In this document: piece after piece, positions 1 through 8,183 of the stretch | Layout: every line of letters begins with the position of its first letter | Position numbering within the stretch: position 1 is the stretch's first letter | NCBI RefSeq assembly: GCF_001507645.1 | Contig: NZ_CP013909.1 | Coordinates: 4,650,001-4,714,000 of the forward strand | Length of the DNA: 64,000 bases | Source: Hymenobacter sedentarius | Lineage (GTDB): Bacteria > Bacteroidota > Bacteroidia > Cytophagales > Hymenobacteraceae | Direction of reading: 5' to 3' | Position numbers and translations under genes: made by a program | Notes under the pieces: generated by a model | What the model was told of the DNA's origin: nothing | What the model saw: the letters and a program-made list of their open reading frames with translations, nothing else | Database searches by the model: none

Positions 1-1
1 C

Positions 2-529
2 GGCGAAGGCTTCTGCGTGCTCAACGACCAGGCCATTGCGGCGGCGCATTTGCTGGCCCACGGGCTGACCAAGCAGGTGTTAATCGTGGATTTGGACGTG
101 CACCAGGGCGATGGCACGGCCAGCATTTTCGGGCAGGAGTCGCGCGTGTTCACGTTTTCGATGCATGCCGGCGCCAATTACCCGCTGCGCAAAGAACACT
201 CGGACCTGGACGTGGCACTGGAACTGGGCACCGGCGATGAGGTCTACTTGCGGCAGCTGCAGGAAACCCTGCCCGCGCTGCTGGCCCAGGTGCAGCCGGA
301 TTTCATCTTTTACCAAGCCGGCGTCGACGTGCTGGCCACCGACAAGCTCGGCAAGCTGGCCCTCACGCCCGCTGGCTGCCGGCAGCGCGATGAATTTGTG
401 CTGGGCCTGTGCCGCACCCATCAGCTGCCGGTGGCGGTGAGCATGGGCGGGGGCTATTCTGAGCGGCTGGCCGACATTGTGGATGCCCACTGCAATACGT
501 TTCGGGTGGCCTTTGAACTATGGCCGTAG
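2..529 (+). CDS. Histone deacetylase/AcuC-like family hydrolase, 3' part (5' end outside window)
   Basis: Zinc-dependent deacetylase of the arginase/deacetylase superfamily, probably acting on acetyl-lysine or a small acetylated amine in the cytoplasm. The reading frame is open from the window edge, giving 175 visible residues. The family motif DLDVHQGDG (visible residues 30-38) supplies an Asp and His zinc ligand; the third ligand Asp lies in QAGVDVLATDKLG, and SMGGGYS contains the transition-state Tyr. The usual N-terminal His-His catalytic pair must lie upstream of the window. The internal GTG at 17 is not the start, because family-like sequence (GEGFCVLND) precedes it. The substrate cannot be read from sequence. 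Confidence 0.9.
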   Translation, partial: GEGFCVLNDQAIAAAHLLAHGLTKQVLIVDLDVHQGDGTASIFGQESRVFTFSMHAGANYPLRKEHSDLDVALELGTGDEVYLRQLQETLPALLAQVQPDFIFYQAGVDVLATDKLGKLALTPAGCRQRDEFVLGLCRTHQLPVAVSMGGGYSERLADIVDAHCNTFRVAFELWP

Positions 530-621
530 GAACGTGCCTTGGCGCGTTCTACCGTCGAACGACTCTTATTGGCCCAGCACAATACGAAAGCCCGCCAGCC
601 CAACGCGCCTGCGCCAGCCCG

Positions 622-630
622 TACCTTTGC
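622..630 (+). promoter_or_regulatory. Bacteroidetes -7 element TACCTTTGC next to the J-domain gene start
   Basis: The sequence matches TAnnTTTGY, the -7 element read by the primary Bacteroidetes sigma factor. It ends 5 nt before the ATG at 636, so transcription would begin at or within a few bases of the start codon. No clear TTG -33 element is seen about 20 bp upstream. Confidence 0.5.
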
Positions 631-635
631 AATCC

Positions 636-1646
636 ATGAAAAAAGCTGATTCGGCGCATCCCGCGCCCGTTACCGTTCCGGTTCGACTGGCCGATAAGCC
701 CGCTGGCTCGCCAGCCCAACAAGCCTTTCGGCAGGCCATTCTGGACGTGGAGAACCTGCGGGAGCGGCTGCGCGACCTCCGCGCCGAGCAGGCCGAAGCC
801 CGGCGCCGCTACTGGCAGCAAGTAGGGCCCGCGGCCACGGCCGTGGTAGCGGCCCGGCGCAGTTTGTTTCCGTCGTTGGAAGAAGCGCTGCTGTTGGGCT
901 ACTTCAGCCGCCTCGAAGAGCAGCAGATTACGGACCTGATTCTGGGCAACGCGTGGGCGCTGGAAGAGCGGTTTGGGGAAGATGAGGCCGCGATAATCCG
1001 CAAGTATGCGCCGGCCGGGCGCCGCCCTGCCCCCAAGGCCAATGCAACAGCCGCCAACTCGGGCGCCGCGGAGGATGAGTACATCCCCGACCCTACCCTG
1101 CCGCCGCACGAGCAAGCCGCCGCCCGGGCCCGCGCGCGCCGCAAAACCAAAACCCAGCGCACCCAGGAAGCCGCCGAGCAAGCCGACCGCCAGCACCTGG
1201 AGTCGAACGCCAAGACCATTTACCGTCAGCTGGCCCGCACCCACCACCCCGACCTGGAGCGCGACCCCGAAAAACAAGCCGATAAAACGGCCCAGATGCA
1301 GCGTATCACCGAAGCCTACGAAGCCGACGACCTCTACACGCTGCTGCAACTGCTGGCCGAATCCGGCCCGGCCGATGCCGCAGCCGACAACGTACTAACG
1401 CGCTACACGCGGGCCCTCCTGCAGCAGCAAATCACGCTGAAGCAGGAAATGAATGAGGTTAAATACGGCCCCACCGGCTACCAGGGAGCATCGGCTAAAA
1501 AGCAGGAATCGGAGCTGCGCCAGCTCAAGCGCGACCTGCGAGCCGAGGCGGAATACGTGCAGCACGTGGGCTTGCTCCTGCGCGAGCCCGAGGGCCTGCG
1601 CGATGTGCTGCGCCAGCTAGCCGCCGAAGGCATGGACAGCATTTGA
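636..1646 (+). CDS. J-domain-containing protein with coiled-coil regions
   Basis: The 336-residue product has an HPD motif at residues 204-206 inside IYRQLARTHHPDLE, followed by a Gln/Glu-rich helix, as in the DnaJ J-domain that stimulates DnaK ATPase. The J-domain sits in the middle rather than at the N terminus. Residues about 25-60 (ENLRERLRDLRAEQ) and the C-terminal 80 residues look like charged coiled coil. No Gly/Phe region or zinc finger is present, so this is a specialised J-protein and not DnaJ. The ATG at 636 was chosen over an upstream in-frame GTG/TTG because a TAnnTTTG element lies directly before it. The partner and client are unknown. Confidence 0.7.
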   Translation: MKKADSAHPAPVTVPVRLADKPAGSPAQQAFRQAILDVENLRERLRDLRAEQAEARRRYWQQVGPAATAVVAARRSLFPSLEEALLLGYFSRLEEQQITDLILGNAWALEERFGEDEAAIIRKYAPAGRRPAPKANATAANSGAAEDEYIPDPTLPPHEQAAARARARRKTKTQRTQEAAEQADRQHLESNAKTIYRQLARTHHPDLERDPEKQADKTAQMQRITEAYEADDLYTLLQLLAESGPADAAADNVLTRYTRALLQQQITLKQEMNEVKYGPTGYQGASAKKQESELRQLKRDLRAEAEYVQHVGLLLREPEGLRDVLRQLAAEGMDSI

Positions 1647-1712
1647 CCCGCACCAGCCCGTGCTGCAAATCATCGGCTGCACTGGGCACTTCTGGCTTTA
1701 GCGGGCCAATTG

Positions 1713-2639
1713 CTACCCAATAAACGCCAACGCGGCCTGCACCACGCCGGCATCGCGCAGGATGCGGTTGTGGCCCAGGCCGCGAGTGGCCCGCAGCTCG
1801 GCCCCGGGCCAGGCAGCGGCTATCTGCCGGCCTTCGGCGAAGGGGATGATTTCATCGTCTTCATCGTGCAGCACCAGCACTTTTTCGGCGCGGGTGCCCG
1901 GGCCGGCTACGGCGGCTCCAAAAGATGAGGCCGGGCGGCCGGTAGCCTGCTGCACGTAGGCGGCAAATCGCTCCACAAAATCAGTCGGCAAGCGGAGGAA
2001 ATCGGCGAATCGTTCAGCTACCTCCCGCGGGCCCACCGGGGCACTCAGCAGCACCAGGCGGGGCAGCGGCACGCCCGCAGGCAAGCGCACCGGCAGCCCA
2101 GCCACCGACGCCGCACCAAACGAGTGGGCCACCATGGCGCGCACCTCGCCTACCGTATTCACCACCGCCTGCACGGCGCCGCTAAAACCCATGAGCGTGG
2201 TCTGTTGCCCGCCAGAAGCGCCGTGTGCCGGCCCATCCAGCGCCACCACCCGGTAGCCAGCCGCTACCAGCGGCTGCACCCACGCCCGCCAAAAGCTGGC
2301 CCGGTGCTCCCAGCCGTGCACCAGCACCACCGCCGGCGCGGCGGCCGGGCCCCACTCGTACACCGCAACCGGGCCGGTTTCGTAGGGCACGGTGCGGCGG
2401 CGCGCATCGGCCAAGGCCGGAACCTCCCACGCCTTAAGGGGAAGGCGCCGGGGCGTGCAAAACAGCTTCCACGCCTGCCGAAAGGCTAATTCTGGCGCTA
2501 CGGCCGATAGCACCCGGAGCTGCAGGCGCAGCCACCGCAGCCCGGCCGGGGGCGAGGGGTAGCGCAAGCGCGGCGCCGTGCGGGCCGCCACTTCGTCGGA
2601 AAGAAAATAGTCGTGAGCAGGCGAGAAGGTGTTGGTCAT
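1713..2639 (-). CDS. Alpha/beta hydrolase
   Basis: A 308-residue alpha/beta-hydrolase-fold protein, probably a cytoplasmic esterase or lipase-like enzyme. It shows the oxyanion-hole HGW (108-110), the nucleophile elbow AHSFG with Ser173, an acidic stretch LHDEDDEIIP (about 258-266) that supplies the catalytic Asp, and the final GLGHNRIL with His290. The first 80 residues form an N-terminal extension. It lies 58 bp downstream of the TetR gene on the same strand, so the two probably form an operon under that repressor. The substrate is unknown. Confidence 0.85.
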   Translation of the reverse strand: MTNTFSPAHDYFLSDEVAARTAPRLRYPSPPAGLRWLRLQLRVLSAVAPELAFRQAWKLFCTPRRLPLKAWEVPALADARRRTVPYETGPVAVYEWGPAAAPAVVLVHGWEHRASFWRAWVQPLVAAGYRVVALDGPAHGASGGQQTTLMGFSGAVQAVVNTVGEVRAMVAHSFGAASVAGLPVRLPAGVPLPRLVLLSAPVGPREVAERFADFLRLPTDFVERFAAYVQQATGRPASSFGAAVAGPGTRAEKVLVLHDEDDEIIPFAEGRQIAAAWPGAELRATRGLGHNRILRDAGVVQAALAFIG

Positions 2640-2697
2640 TACAAAGAAGTAAAGGCGAAGTATGGCTGGGGCCAGGCAAGGGCGCTTCAGTAGAGAA

Positions 2698-3291
2698 TCA
2701 GGCGAGCAATTCCAGCCGCAGCTGCCCTACGATGGAGTGGTACGGGGTCGCGTCGTGCACGCGGGCTACCTGCAGGGCGCCCGCCAGTGTGGTGAGCACC
2801 TGCAGGGCCTTGGCCGATGGGCTGCCCACGAAGCGGAGCGAACCGGTGGCGCGCCCTGCGGCCAATACCTGGGCCAGCCACGCGGTGAGCTCGCTATTGA
2901 AGGTGCGCAGCTCGGCTTGCATAGGAGCGGGCAAGGTGCGGAAATCGGCGGCCAGCGCGCCAAACAGGCAAACCCGGCACTCGTGCCGGACGTGGCTGTC
3001 GTACACGGTCAGGAGGGCTTCCAGCTGCTCGGCGGGGGGCAAGTCGGCCACGCGGGGCAGGTCGCGCCACTTGCGCAGGCGCCGCAGCTGGCGCGCCACA
3101 ATGGCCGTGCCCAGGTCGTCTTTGCTAGGGTAGTAATAGTGTATAGCGGCAGGTTTCATACCCAGCTCGCGGGCGATGTGCTGGTAGCTAAACGCGTTGA
3201 ATCCGCGCTCCAGCAAGAAGCCTTCGGCCAAGTCCAGGATACGGGCACGGGTATCGCCTGGCAGGACAACTGAAGTAGTTTGATTAGGCAT
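2698..3291 (-). CDS. TetR/AcrR family transcriptional regulator
   Basis: A 197-residue regulator with an N-terminal TetR helix-turn-helix at about residues 15-60 (TRARILDLAEGFLLERG, then FSYQHIARELGMKPAAIHYYYPSKDDL). The variable C-terminal part is a ligand-binding and dimerisation domain containing two Cys residues (HECRVCLFGALAADF), which is typical of the AcrR-like group known to control alpha/beta hydrolases or efflux genes. A perfect 7-bp inverted repeat 18 bp before its ATG is a likely operator, so autorepression and control of the downstream hydrolase are inferred. Confidence 0.88.
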   Translation of the reverse strand: MPNQTTSVVLPGDTRARILDLAEGFLLERGFNAFSYQHIARELGMKPAAIHYYYPSKDDLGTAIVARQLRRLRKWRDLPRVADLPPAEQLEALLTVYDSHVRHECRVCLFGALAADFRTLPAPMQAELRTFNSELTAWLAQVLAAGRATGSLRFVGSPSAKALQVLTTLAGALQVARVHDATPYHSIVGQLRLELLA

Positions 3292-3308
3292 AACGAGTCA
3301 AAGATACC

Positions 3309-3330
3309 ACTTACTAACTAATAAGTAAGT
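3309..3330. promoter_or_regulatory. Candidate TetR operator (inverted repeat)
   Basis: ACTTACT (3309-3315) and AGTAAGT (3324-3330) form a perfect inverted repeat with an 8-bp spacer, 18 bp upstream of the TetR start codon. The size and position suit a TetR dimer site. Assignment to this regulator is inferred from adjacency. Confidence 0.55.
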
Positions 3331-3344
3331 ATCCTTGAAGCCCA

Positions 3345-3377
3345 CAAAAAAGGCCCTTCCCACAGCGGAGAAGGGCC
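3345..3377 (-). terminator. Rho-independent terminator of the nuclease gene
   Basis: GGCCCTTC (3352-3359) pairs with GAAGGGCC (3370-3377). Read on the minus strand, the stem is followed by a run of six T. It lies just past the stop of the minus-strand gene at 3403-4134. Confidence 0.75.
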
Positions 3378-3402
3378 CGAAAGAAGCGACAGCGCCGGTA
3401 AA

Positions 3403-4134
3403 CTAATCCGCCTCCCCATTGGAAGGCAGGCCCAGCAGGTCTACGGCAGCCTGCACGGCTTCGGCGCGGTACGCGGGTGCCGTGGCCGGGGCTTTGAGCA
3501 GGCGCAGCAGGCGGTGGTATTTCTGGCGGCCTTCGGCCAGCATCTGCTCGCTCACCTCGATGGTGAACACCCCATACGGCTCCACTTTCTGCACGCCCAC
3601 CAGCAGAAACCGCTCGGCGCGCAGGGCATCGGTGTAGAAGGCCGCCTGCCGGTCATAGTCGTAGGCCGAGCACTGCCACAGGAAATGGTCGGCGTCGCGC
3701 GCCATGGTGGTCTTGAAGTCGATGATGGTGAACGGCTGGTCGGGGTGGTCCACTATCAGGTCGGCGCGCAGCTTGCAGAGGGTGTCGGTTTGGGGCTCAG
3801 TGAAGAGCACGCTGGTTTCCGAAATGCCCAGGGTGAGCAGCTCGGCCAGGTGCGAGTTGAGCTTAACGCCCTCTACCAGCCACCACACCAGCGTGTCGTT
3901 GAGGCCGGGCTGGCCGGCTACGTAGTCGTCTGGCTCGAGCAGGGCGGTGTGGAACGCGGTGCCAAAGCTCAGCGCCCCCTCGTTGGAATTGGTTTGGGGG
4001 CGCGGCGGGCGGCCATCCAACGCGTCGCGCAGCCGCGAGAGGTCGGAATTGGCAATGGCGGGCAGGGCGCGGTAAGTGTCGTAATCGAGGCGCAGCAGGT
4101 CGGGGCGGCGGTACGGAATAGCGGATTCTGGCAT
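3403..4134 (-). CDS. Stand-alone PD-(D/E)XK nuclease of the RecE/RecB-like type
   Basis: A 243-residue protein with the motif order of RecB/RecE/Cas4-type nucleases: G58-x3-H62 (FGTAFHTALLEP), Asp125 (LRADLIVD), D139-F-K141 (IIDFKTT) and Q163-x3-Y167 (YDYDRQAAFYTD). In this family such residues bind the metal for DNA hydrolysis. No recombinase, helicase, integrase or cas gene is adjacent, which is odd for a RecE-like exonuclease. An in-frame ATG at 4182 would add 16 residues of low quality; the ATG at 4134 starts with a family-like segment. It resembles phage- or plasmid-derived exonuclease VIII domains, and the role is unknown. Confidence 0.7.
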   Translation of the reverse strand: MPESAIPYRRPDLLRLDYDTYRALPAIANSDLSRLRDALDGRPPRPQTNSNEGALSFGTAFHTALLEPDDYVAGQPGLNDTLVWWLVEGVKLNSHLAELLTLGISETSVLFTEPQTDTLCKLRADLIVDHPDQPFTIIDFKTTMARDADHFLWQCSAYDYDRQAAFYTDALRAERFLLVGVQKVEPYGVFTIEVSEQMLAEGRQKYHRLLRLLKAPATAPAYRAEAVQAAVDLLGLPSNGEAD

Positions 4135-4272
4135 GGTTGAAAAGGTAACAGGAAAAAGCACATAATGGCTCCGCTTGGGCACTGGCCCAATCTAGAGTCA
4201 GCAGTTTTGGGGCAGCGTGCGTACTCCGCTTCAGCGGGTTGCGAGCCCGGCCGTTTCACTCCTTTTTACCTC

Positions 4273-4695
4273 ATGGCTTCCTGGATTCCTTACGCGCTTC
4301 TCTCGGCCTTGTTTGCCGCCCTGACCGCCATTTTCGCCAAAATCGGCATCAAGGGCGTCGATTCTGATTTGGCCACGGCCATTCGCACCGTCGTCATTCT
4401 GTTGCTGGCCTGGGGCATCGCCCTGGCGCGCGGGGCCACGGCCGGGCTGCCGGTCCTCACGGGGCGCACGTGGCTGTATCTGGTCTTGTCCGGCGTGGCC
4501 ACGGGGGCGTCGTGGCTGTGCTATTTCCGCGCCCTCAAGCTGGGGCCCGTGAGCAAAGTGGCGCCCGTAGACAAGCTGAGTGTGGCGCTGGCCCTGCTGC
4601 TGGCGGTAGCATTTTTGGGCGAAACCATTTCGGTGCGGGGTGCGCTGGGTGCCGGGCTCATCCTGGCCGGTACGGTGGTGCTGGTTTGGGCCTGA
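4273..4695 (+). CDS. EamA family small transporter
   Basis: A 140-residue inner-membrane protein with about five hydrophobic helices and the single EamA half-domain characteristic of small DMT-superfamily members. Visible family features are the early FAALTAIFAKIGIKGVDSD loop, YFRALKLGPVSKVAPVDKLS and a final helix ending in VVLVWA. Normal EamA transporters have two such domains, so this form probably works as a dimer. The ATG at 4273 starts right before the first helix; the upstream in-frame extension is not membrane-like. The transported molecule is unknown. Confidence 0.82.
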   Translation: MASWIPYALLSALFAALTAIFAKIGIKGVDSDLATAIRTVVILLLAWGIALARGATAGLPVLTGRTWLYLVLSGVATGASWLCYFRALKLGPVSKVAPVDKLSVALALLLAVAFLGETISVRGALGAGLILAGTVVLVWA

Positions 4696-4738
4696 GGCAG
4701 GGCCCAACTTTCCTTTAGAAGAACCGTTGAAGGCCCAT

Positions 4739-5569
4739 ATGAAGACCTTTTTGTGCCTCCTTTGCCTTTTGGCTGCCGTTGTGAGCTCGTTTTCCGCGCA
4801 GGCCCAAACCGCTTCCTCTCCTTATCACACCCGCTTTGCCACCGACGGCCCCATCACCCTGGGCCTCACCGGCGTGAATGTGGCAGGCCTGCTGCTGATT
4901 CGGGCTAAAACCGGCATCAGCCCCGAGGCCGCCATAGCCCTCAAAAAGACCGACGTGCCGTTCTTCGACCGCTTTTCGGCCGGGTATTACGACGAGGGCT
5001 ACCGCACCGTGAGCGACTACACCCTGATAGGCTCGCTAATAGGCAGCCCCGCCATTTTGGCCCTCGACCCCAGCATCAGGGGCCGGGCCGGCCAGATTGC
5101 CGGCCTCTACGTGCAAACCATGGTGGCCACCGGGGCCATTTTCACCATGGCCGCCGGCACCGTGTACCGCCAGCGCCCCCTCACCTACTCCTCTACCGCC
5201 TCTATTACCGAGCGCACCCGCCAAAACGCCACTAACTCCTTCTTTGCAGGCCACACGGCTTACTCGGCCGCGGCCACATTTTTTGCCGCTAAGGTCTTCC
5301 ACGATTTTCACCCCGACTCGCCTGCCCAACCCTACGTGTGGGCCGCCGCCGCGCTGGTACCGGCCGCAGTAGGCTACTGCCGCATCGAGGCGGGCAAGCA
5401 CTTCCTGTCCGACAACTTGTTGGGCTACGCCGTGGGCGCAACCATGGGTGTACTAGTGCCCCATCTCCACCGCACCGCCGCTGGCGCTGGCATGACCGTG
5501 CTGCCTATGCAAGGCATCAATACCAACGGCTATGCCTACGGCGGCCTGCTGCTCAGCAAGCAGCTATAA
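4739..5569 (+). CDS. PAP2 superfamily phosphatase, exported
   Basis: A 276-residue lipid-phosphatase-type protein with a signal peptide (residues 1-23, ending AQAQ). The three PAP2 motifs are present: RQRP (144-147), SFFAGH (167-172) and R215-x5-H221-x3-D225. The two motif His residues are the nucleophile and acid/base of the family. Likely role: dephosphorylation of undecaprenyl- or phosphatidyl-type lipid phosphates at the periplasmic face. It starts 43 bp after the EamA gene and ends in the strong terminator shared with argH. Confidence 0.85.
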   Translation: MKTFLCLLCLLAAVVSSFSAQAQTASSPYHTRFATDGPITLGLTGVNVAGLLLIRAKTGISPEAAIALKKTDVPFFDRFSAGYYDEGYRTVSDYTLIGSLIGSPAILALDPSIRGRAGQIAGLYVQTMVATGAIFTMAAGTVYRQRPLTYSSTASITERTRQNATNSFFAGHTAYSAAATFFAAKVFHDFHPDSPAQPYVWAAAALVPAAVGYCRIEAGKHFLSDNLLGYAVGATMGVLVPHLHRTAAGAGMTVLPMQGINTNGYAYGGLLLSKQL

Positions 5570-5593
5570 AGCAATCCATATTAACCGGCCTAA

Positions 5594-5660
5594 CCTAAAT
5601 AAAATCAGGCCCTCGGCCGTTCAGCAATCCTGAATGGCTGAGGGCCTGATTTTATTTAGG
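5594..5660. terminator. Bidirectional terminator between the PAP2 gene and argH
   Basis: A 31-bp hairpin (arms 5594-5624 and 5630-5660, loop CAATC, two mismatches) with A-rich left and T-rich right ends. It serves the rightward PAP2 gene and the leftward argH gene, whose TAA stop (5656-5658) lies inside the right arm. Confidence 0.85.
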
Positions 5661-6969
5661 CCTCAAGCTTCTTAAACAAAGGGCTGCTCTCCTTCCAACG
5701 GCGGACTTTGGCCGCAATTTCGGCCAGCCCCGGGTTGTGAATGCTGCCCAGGTGCGTGGTATGGAACTCCCGGTGCGGCACGTAGCTGCCGTCTTCCACA
5801 GCCCGGCCCACCTGCTGGTAAGCATCCCGGAACGGCACGCCGGCGATAATCAGCTGGTTGATGTTTTCGACCGAGAAAATGGGGTCGTATTTGGCCTGCT
5901 CAATGACGCCGGATTTCACCTTGATTTCGGGCAGCGCGAACAGCAGGATGTCGAGCAGGTTGGCAAACTCCATCATGGGGCCAAACAGCAGTTCCTTGAG
6001 CAGCTGGAAGTCGCGGTGGTAGCCGCTGGGCAGGTTGCTGGTGGCCAGGATAATGTCGTTGGGCAGCGCCTGCAAGCGGTTGGCATGGGCCCGCACCAGC
6101 TCAAACACGTCGGGGTTTTTTTTGTGCGGCATGATGCTCGAGCCCGTGGTAAACTCCTTGGGCAAGGTCACAAACCCCAGGTCCTGGCTGTTGTAAAGCA
6201 CCAGGTCGTAGGCCAGTTTGCCCAGGGTGCCCGCGGCGCCCGCAATGGCAAACGCCAGGGTTTTCTCGGTTTTGCCGCGCAGCATCTGGGCGCCCACGGC
6301 ACTCACCGCCACGCTCCCAAAACCCATCTCCCGCGTCGTCATTTCGCGGTCAATCGGGAAGCTGCTGCCGAAGCCGGCGCCCGAGCCCAGCGGGTTTTGG
6401 TCGGCCACCCGGTGCGCGGCCTCAAACAAGCTCAAGTCCAGCAGCGCATGCTCGGCATAAGCCGAAAACCACAGCCCAAAGCTGCTCGGCATGGCCGCCT
6501 GGAAATGGGTGTAGCCCGGCAGCAAATCGCCCTGGTGTTTCTCCGCTTTCTGCAGCAGCACTTCAGCCAAGGCCAGCATTTTGGCCGAAATCCGCTCCGT
6601 GTAGTCCTTTATAAAAAGCTGAATGGCAGTCAGTACTTGGTCGTTGCGCGAGCGGGCCGTGTGAATCTTCTTGCCGGCATCGCCAAACTTCTCCGTCAGG
6701 TAGTACTCTATTTTGGAATGGACGTCCTCGAAATCCGGCTCAATTTCGAAGACACCTGCTTCTACTTGAGCCAGCAGTTCATCCAAGCCCGTGATAAGCT
6801 GTTTCTGCTCCACCGGGGAAATCAGGCCCACTTTAGCCAGCATGTTGGCCTGGGCTTTAGAAGCCAGCATATCGAAATACGCCAAGTGCATATCCAATTC
6901 CCGGTCCTGGCCCACCGTGAATTTCTCAATGGTTTCGTTAACGGAAAATCCTTTTTCCCAAATCTTCAT
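5656..6969 (-). CDS. argH: Argininosuccinate lyase
   Basis: Catalyses the last step of arginine synthesis, argininosuccinate to arginine plus fumarate, in the cytoplasm. The 437-residue product carries the fumarase/aspartase signature GSSIMPHKKNPD and the substrate segments TARSRNDQ and GYTHFQAAMP. The ATG at 6969 (MKIWEKGFS) fits the family start; an ATG at 7026 would add 19 unrelated residues. It lies 122 bp downstream of argE on the same strand, within an argB-argE-argH run that diverges from the rest of the pathway. That gap holds an imperfect inverted repeat. Confidence 0.96.
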   Translation of the reverse strand: MKIWEKGFSVNETIEKFTVGQDRELDMHLAYFDMLASKAQANMLAKVGLISPVEQKQLITGLDELLAQVEAGVFEIEPDFEDVHSKIEYYLTEKFGDAGKKIHTARSRNDQVLTAIQLFIKDYTERISAKMLALAEVLLQKAEKHQGDLLPGYTHFQAAMPSSFGLWFSAYAEHALLDLSLFEAAHRVADQNPLGSGAGFGSSFPIDREMTTREMGFGSVAVSAVGAQMLRGKTEKTLAFAIAGAAGTLGKLAYDLVLYNSQDLGFVTLPKEFTTGSSIMPHKKNPDVFELVRAHANRLQALPNDIILATSNLPSGYHRDFQLLKELLFGPMMEFANLLDILLFALPEIKVKSGVIEQAKYDPIFSVENINQLIIAGVPFRDAYQQVGRAVEDGSYVPHREFHTTHLGSIHNPGLAEIAAKVRRWKESSPLFKKLEA

Positions 6970-7091
6970 AGCGCAAAGTTTCGCAAGGTTAAAAAGTAAG
7001 TCTCGCAAAGGCAGCGACGGCTTCAAATCTGCCGACTGCTTGAGAAACTATTAATTGTAATGGTCCAGAACATTTAAAAACTCAGCGAAAC

Positions 7092-8183
7092 TTAATTTTC
7101 CAACTTCGCGAGACTTTGCGCGTCGAAGTCCGTCAGCAGGGTGATATAATCTTGAATACCGGCCCGTATTTCACTTACCAGAATAAATTCATCCGGCGTA
7201 TGCGAGCGGGCACTTTCGCCCGGCCCCATTTTTAACGTTTCAAACGGCATCATCGACTGGTCTGACAATGTGGGCGAGCCGTATATCTGCTTACCTATGG
7301 CTACTCCCCTGCGCACCAGCGGGTGGTTTTCAGAAATGCTGGAGGAGTTCAGATGCGTGGAGCGCGGCACAATTTCAGACTGCACATGTGCCCGGATGAT
7401 ATCGACAATTTCCTGGTTCTGGTACAGCTCGTTGGTGCGTACGTCCACCACGAACTGGCAGCGGTCGGGCACCACGTTGTGCTGCTGGCCGGCGGAAATT
7501 TGAGTGACCGTTGTTTTCACCGGGCCCAGCAGCGGCGACACCCGGGGAAATTGATACTGACGGAGCCACTGGATATCGTCTAGTGCTTTGTACAGGGCGT
7601 TTTCTCCCTCGTCGCGGGCGGCGTGCCCGGTTTTACCGTGGGCCGTAGCATCCAGCACAATTAGCCCTTTTTCAGCAATGGCCAGATTCATGCCGGTAGG
7701 TTCGCCCACTATTCCAAATGTAATTGGGCCTAATTCCGGCAGCACACTTCTAATTCCGTTGGCTCCCGAAATTTCTTCTTCGGCTGTAATGGCACAAATC
7801 AGATTAAATGCGTTGGCCTTGTTCTGGAAATACAGAAACGTCGCTAATAAACTTACCGCCGATGCACCAGCATCGTTGCTGCCCAGCCCAATTAATTTAT
7901 CGCCTTCCAACACCGCGCCAAAAGGCGGATAATTCCAGCCTGCGCCCGGCTTTACGGTATCGTGGTGCGAATTGAGCAGAATGGTGGGCTTGGCCGCGTC
8001 GAAATGCTGCGAAACGGCCCATACGTTATTCTTTTGCCGCTGCGGCGTCGTGCCGTGCGAGAAAAGAAACTGCTGAATGAGCGCGGCCGTTTGGTCTTCT
8101 TCGCGGGAAAAAGAAGGGGTTTGAATTAGCCGAATTAATAACGCTACGGCATCGTCGCTAAGCTGATTAATTAATTCATACAT
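7092..8183 (-). CDS. argE: M20 family deacylase, probable N-acyl-citrulline (or N-acetylornithine) deacetylase
   Basis: A 363-residue di-zinc M20 peptidase-fold enzyme. Metal and catalytic residues are visible: H73-x-D75 (NSHHDTV), D104 (SNDAG), E135-E136 (AEEE) and a C-terminal His in SHTPDEF. Because the locus encodes an N-acylornithine carbamoyltransferase instead of a normal ornithine one, the deacylase is expected to act on N-acylcitrulline; this is inferred from pathway logic. Its 5' end overlaps argB by 13 nt, showing translational coupling. Codons near this junction are clearly more AT-rich than elsewhere in the locus. Confidence 0.88.
   Translation of the reverse strand: MYELINQLSDDAVALLIRLIQTPSFSREEDQTAALIQQFLFSHGTTPQRQKNNVWAVSQHFDAAKPTILLNSHHDTVKPGAGWNYPPFGAVLEGDKLIGLGSNDAGASAVSLLATFLYFQNKANAFNLICAITAEEEISGANGIRSVLPELGPITFGIVGEPTGMNLAIAEKGLIVLDATAHGKTGHAARDEGENALYKALDDIQWLRQYQFPRVSPLLGPVKTTVTQISAGQQHNVVPDRCQFVVDVRTNELYQNQEIVDIIRAHVQSEIVPRSTHLNSSSISENHPLVRRGVAIGKQIYGSPTLSDQSMMPFETLKMGPGESARSHTPDEFILVSEIRAGIQDYITLLTDFDAQSLAKLEN

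Noticed and set aside
5737..6999. 420-codon open frame antisense to argH
   Set aside because: Composition typical of an antisense frame; argH is unmistakable on the other strand.
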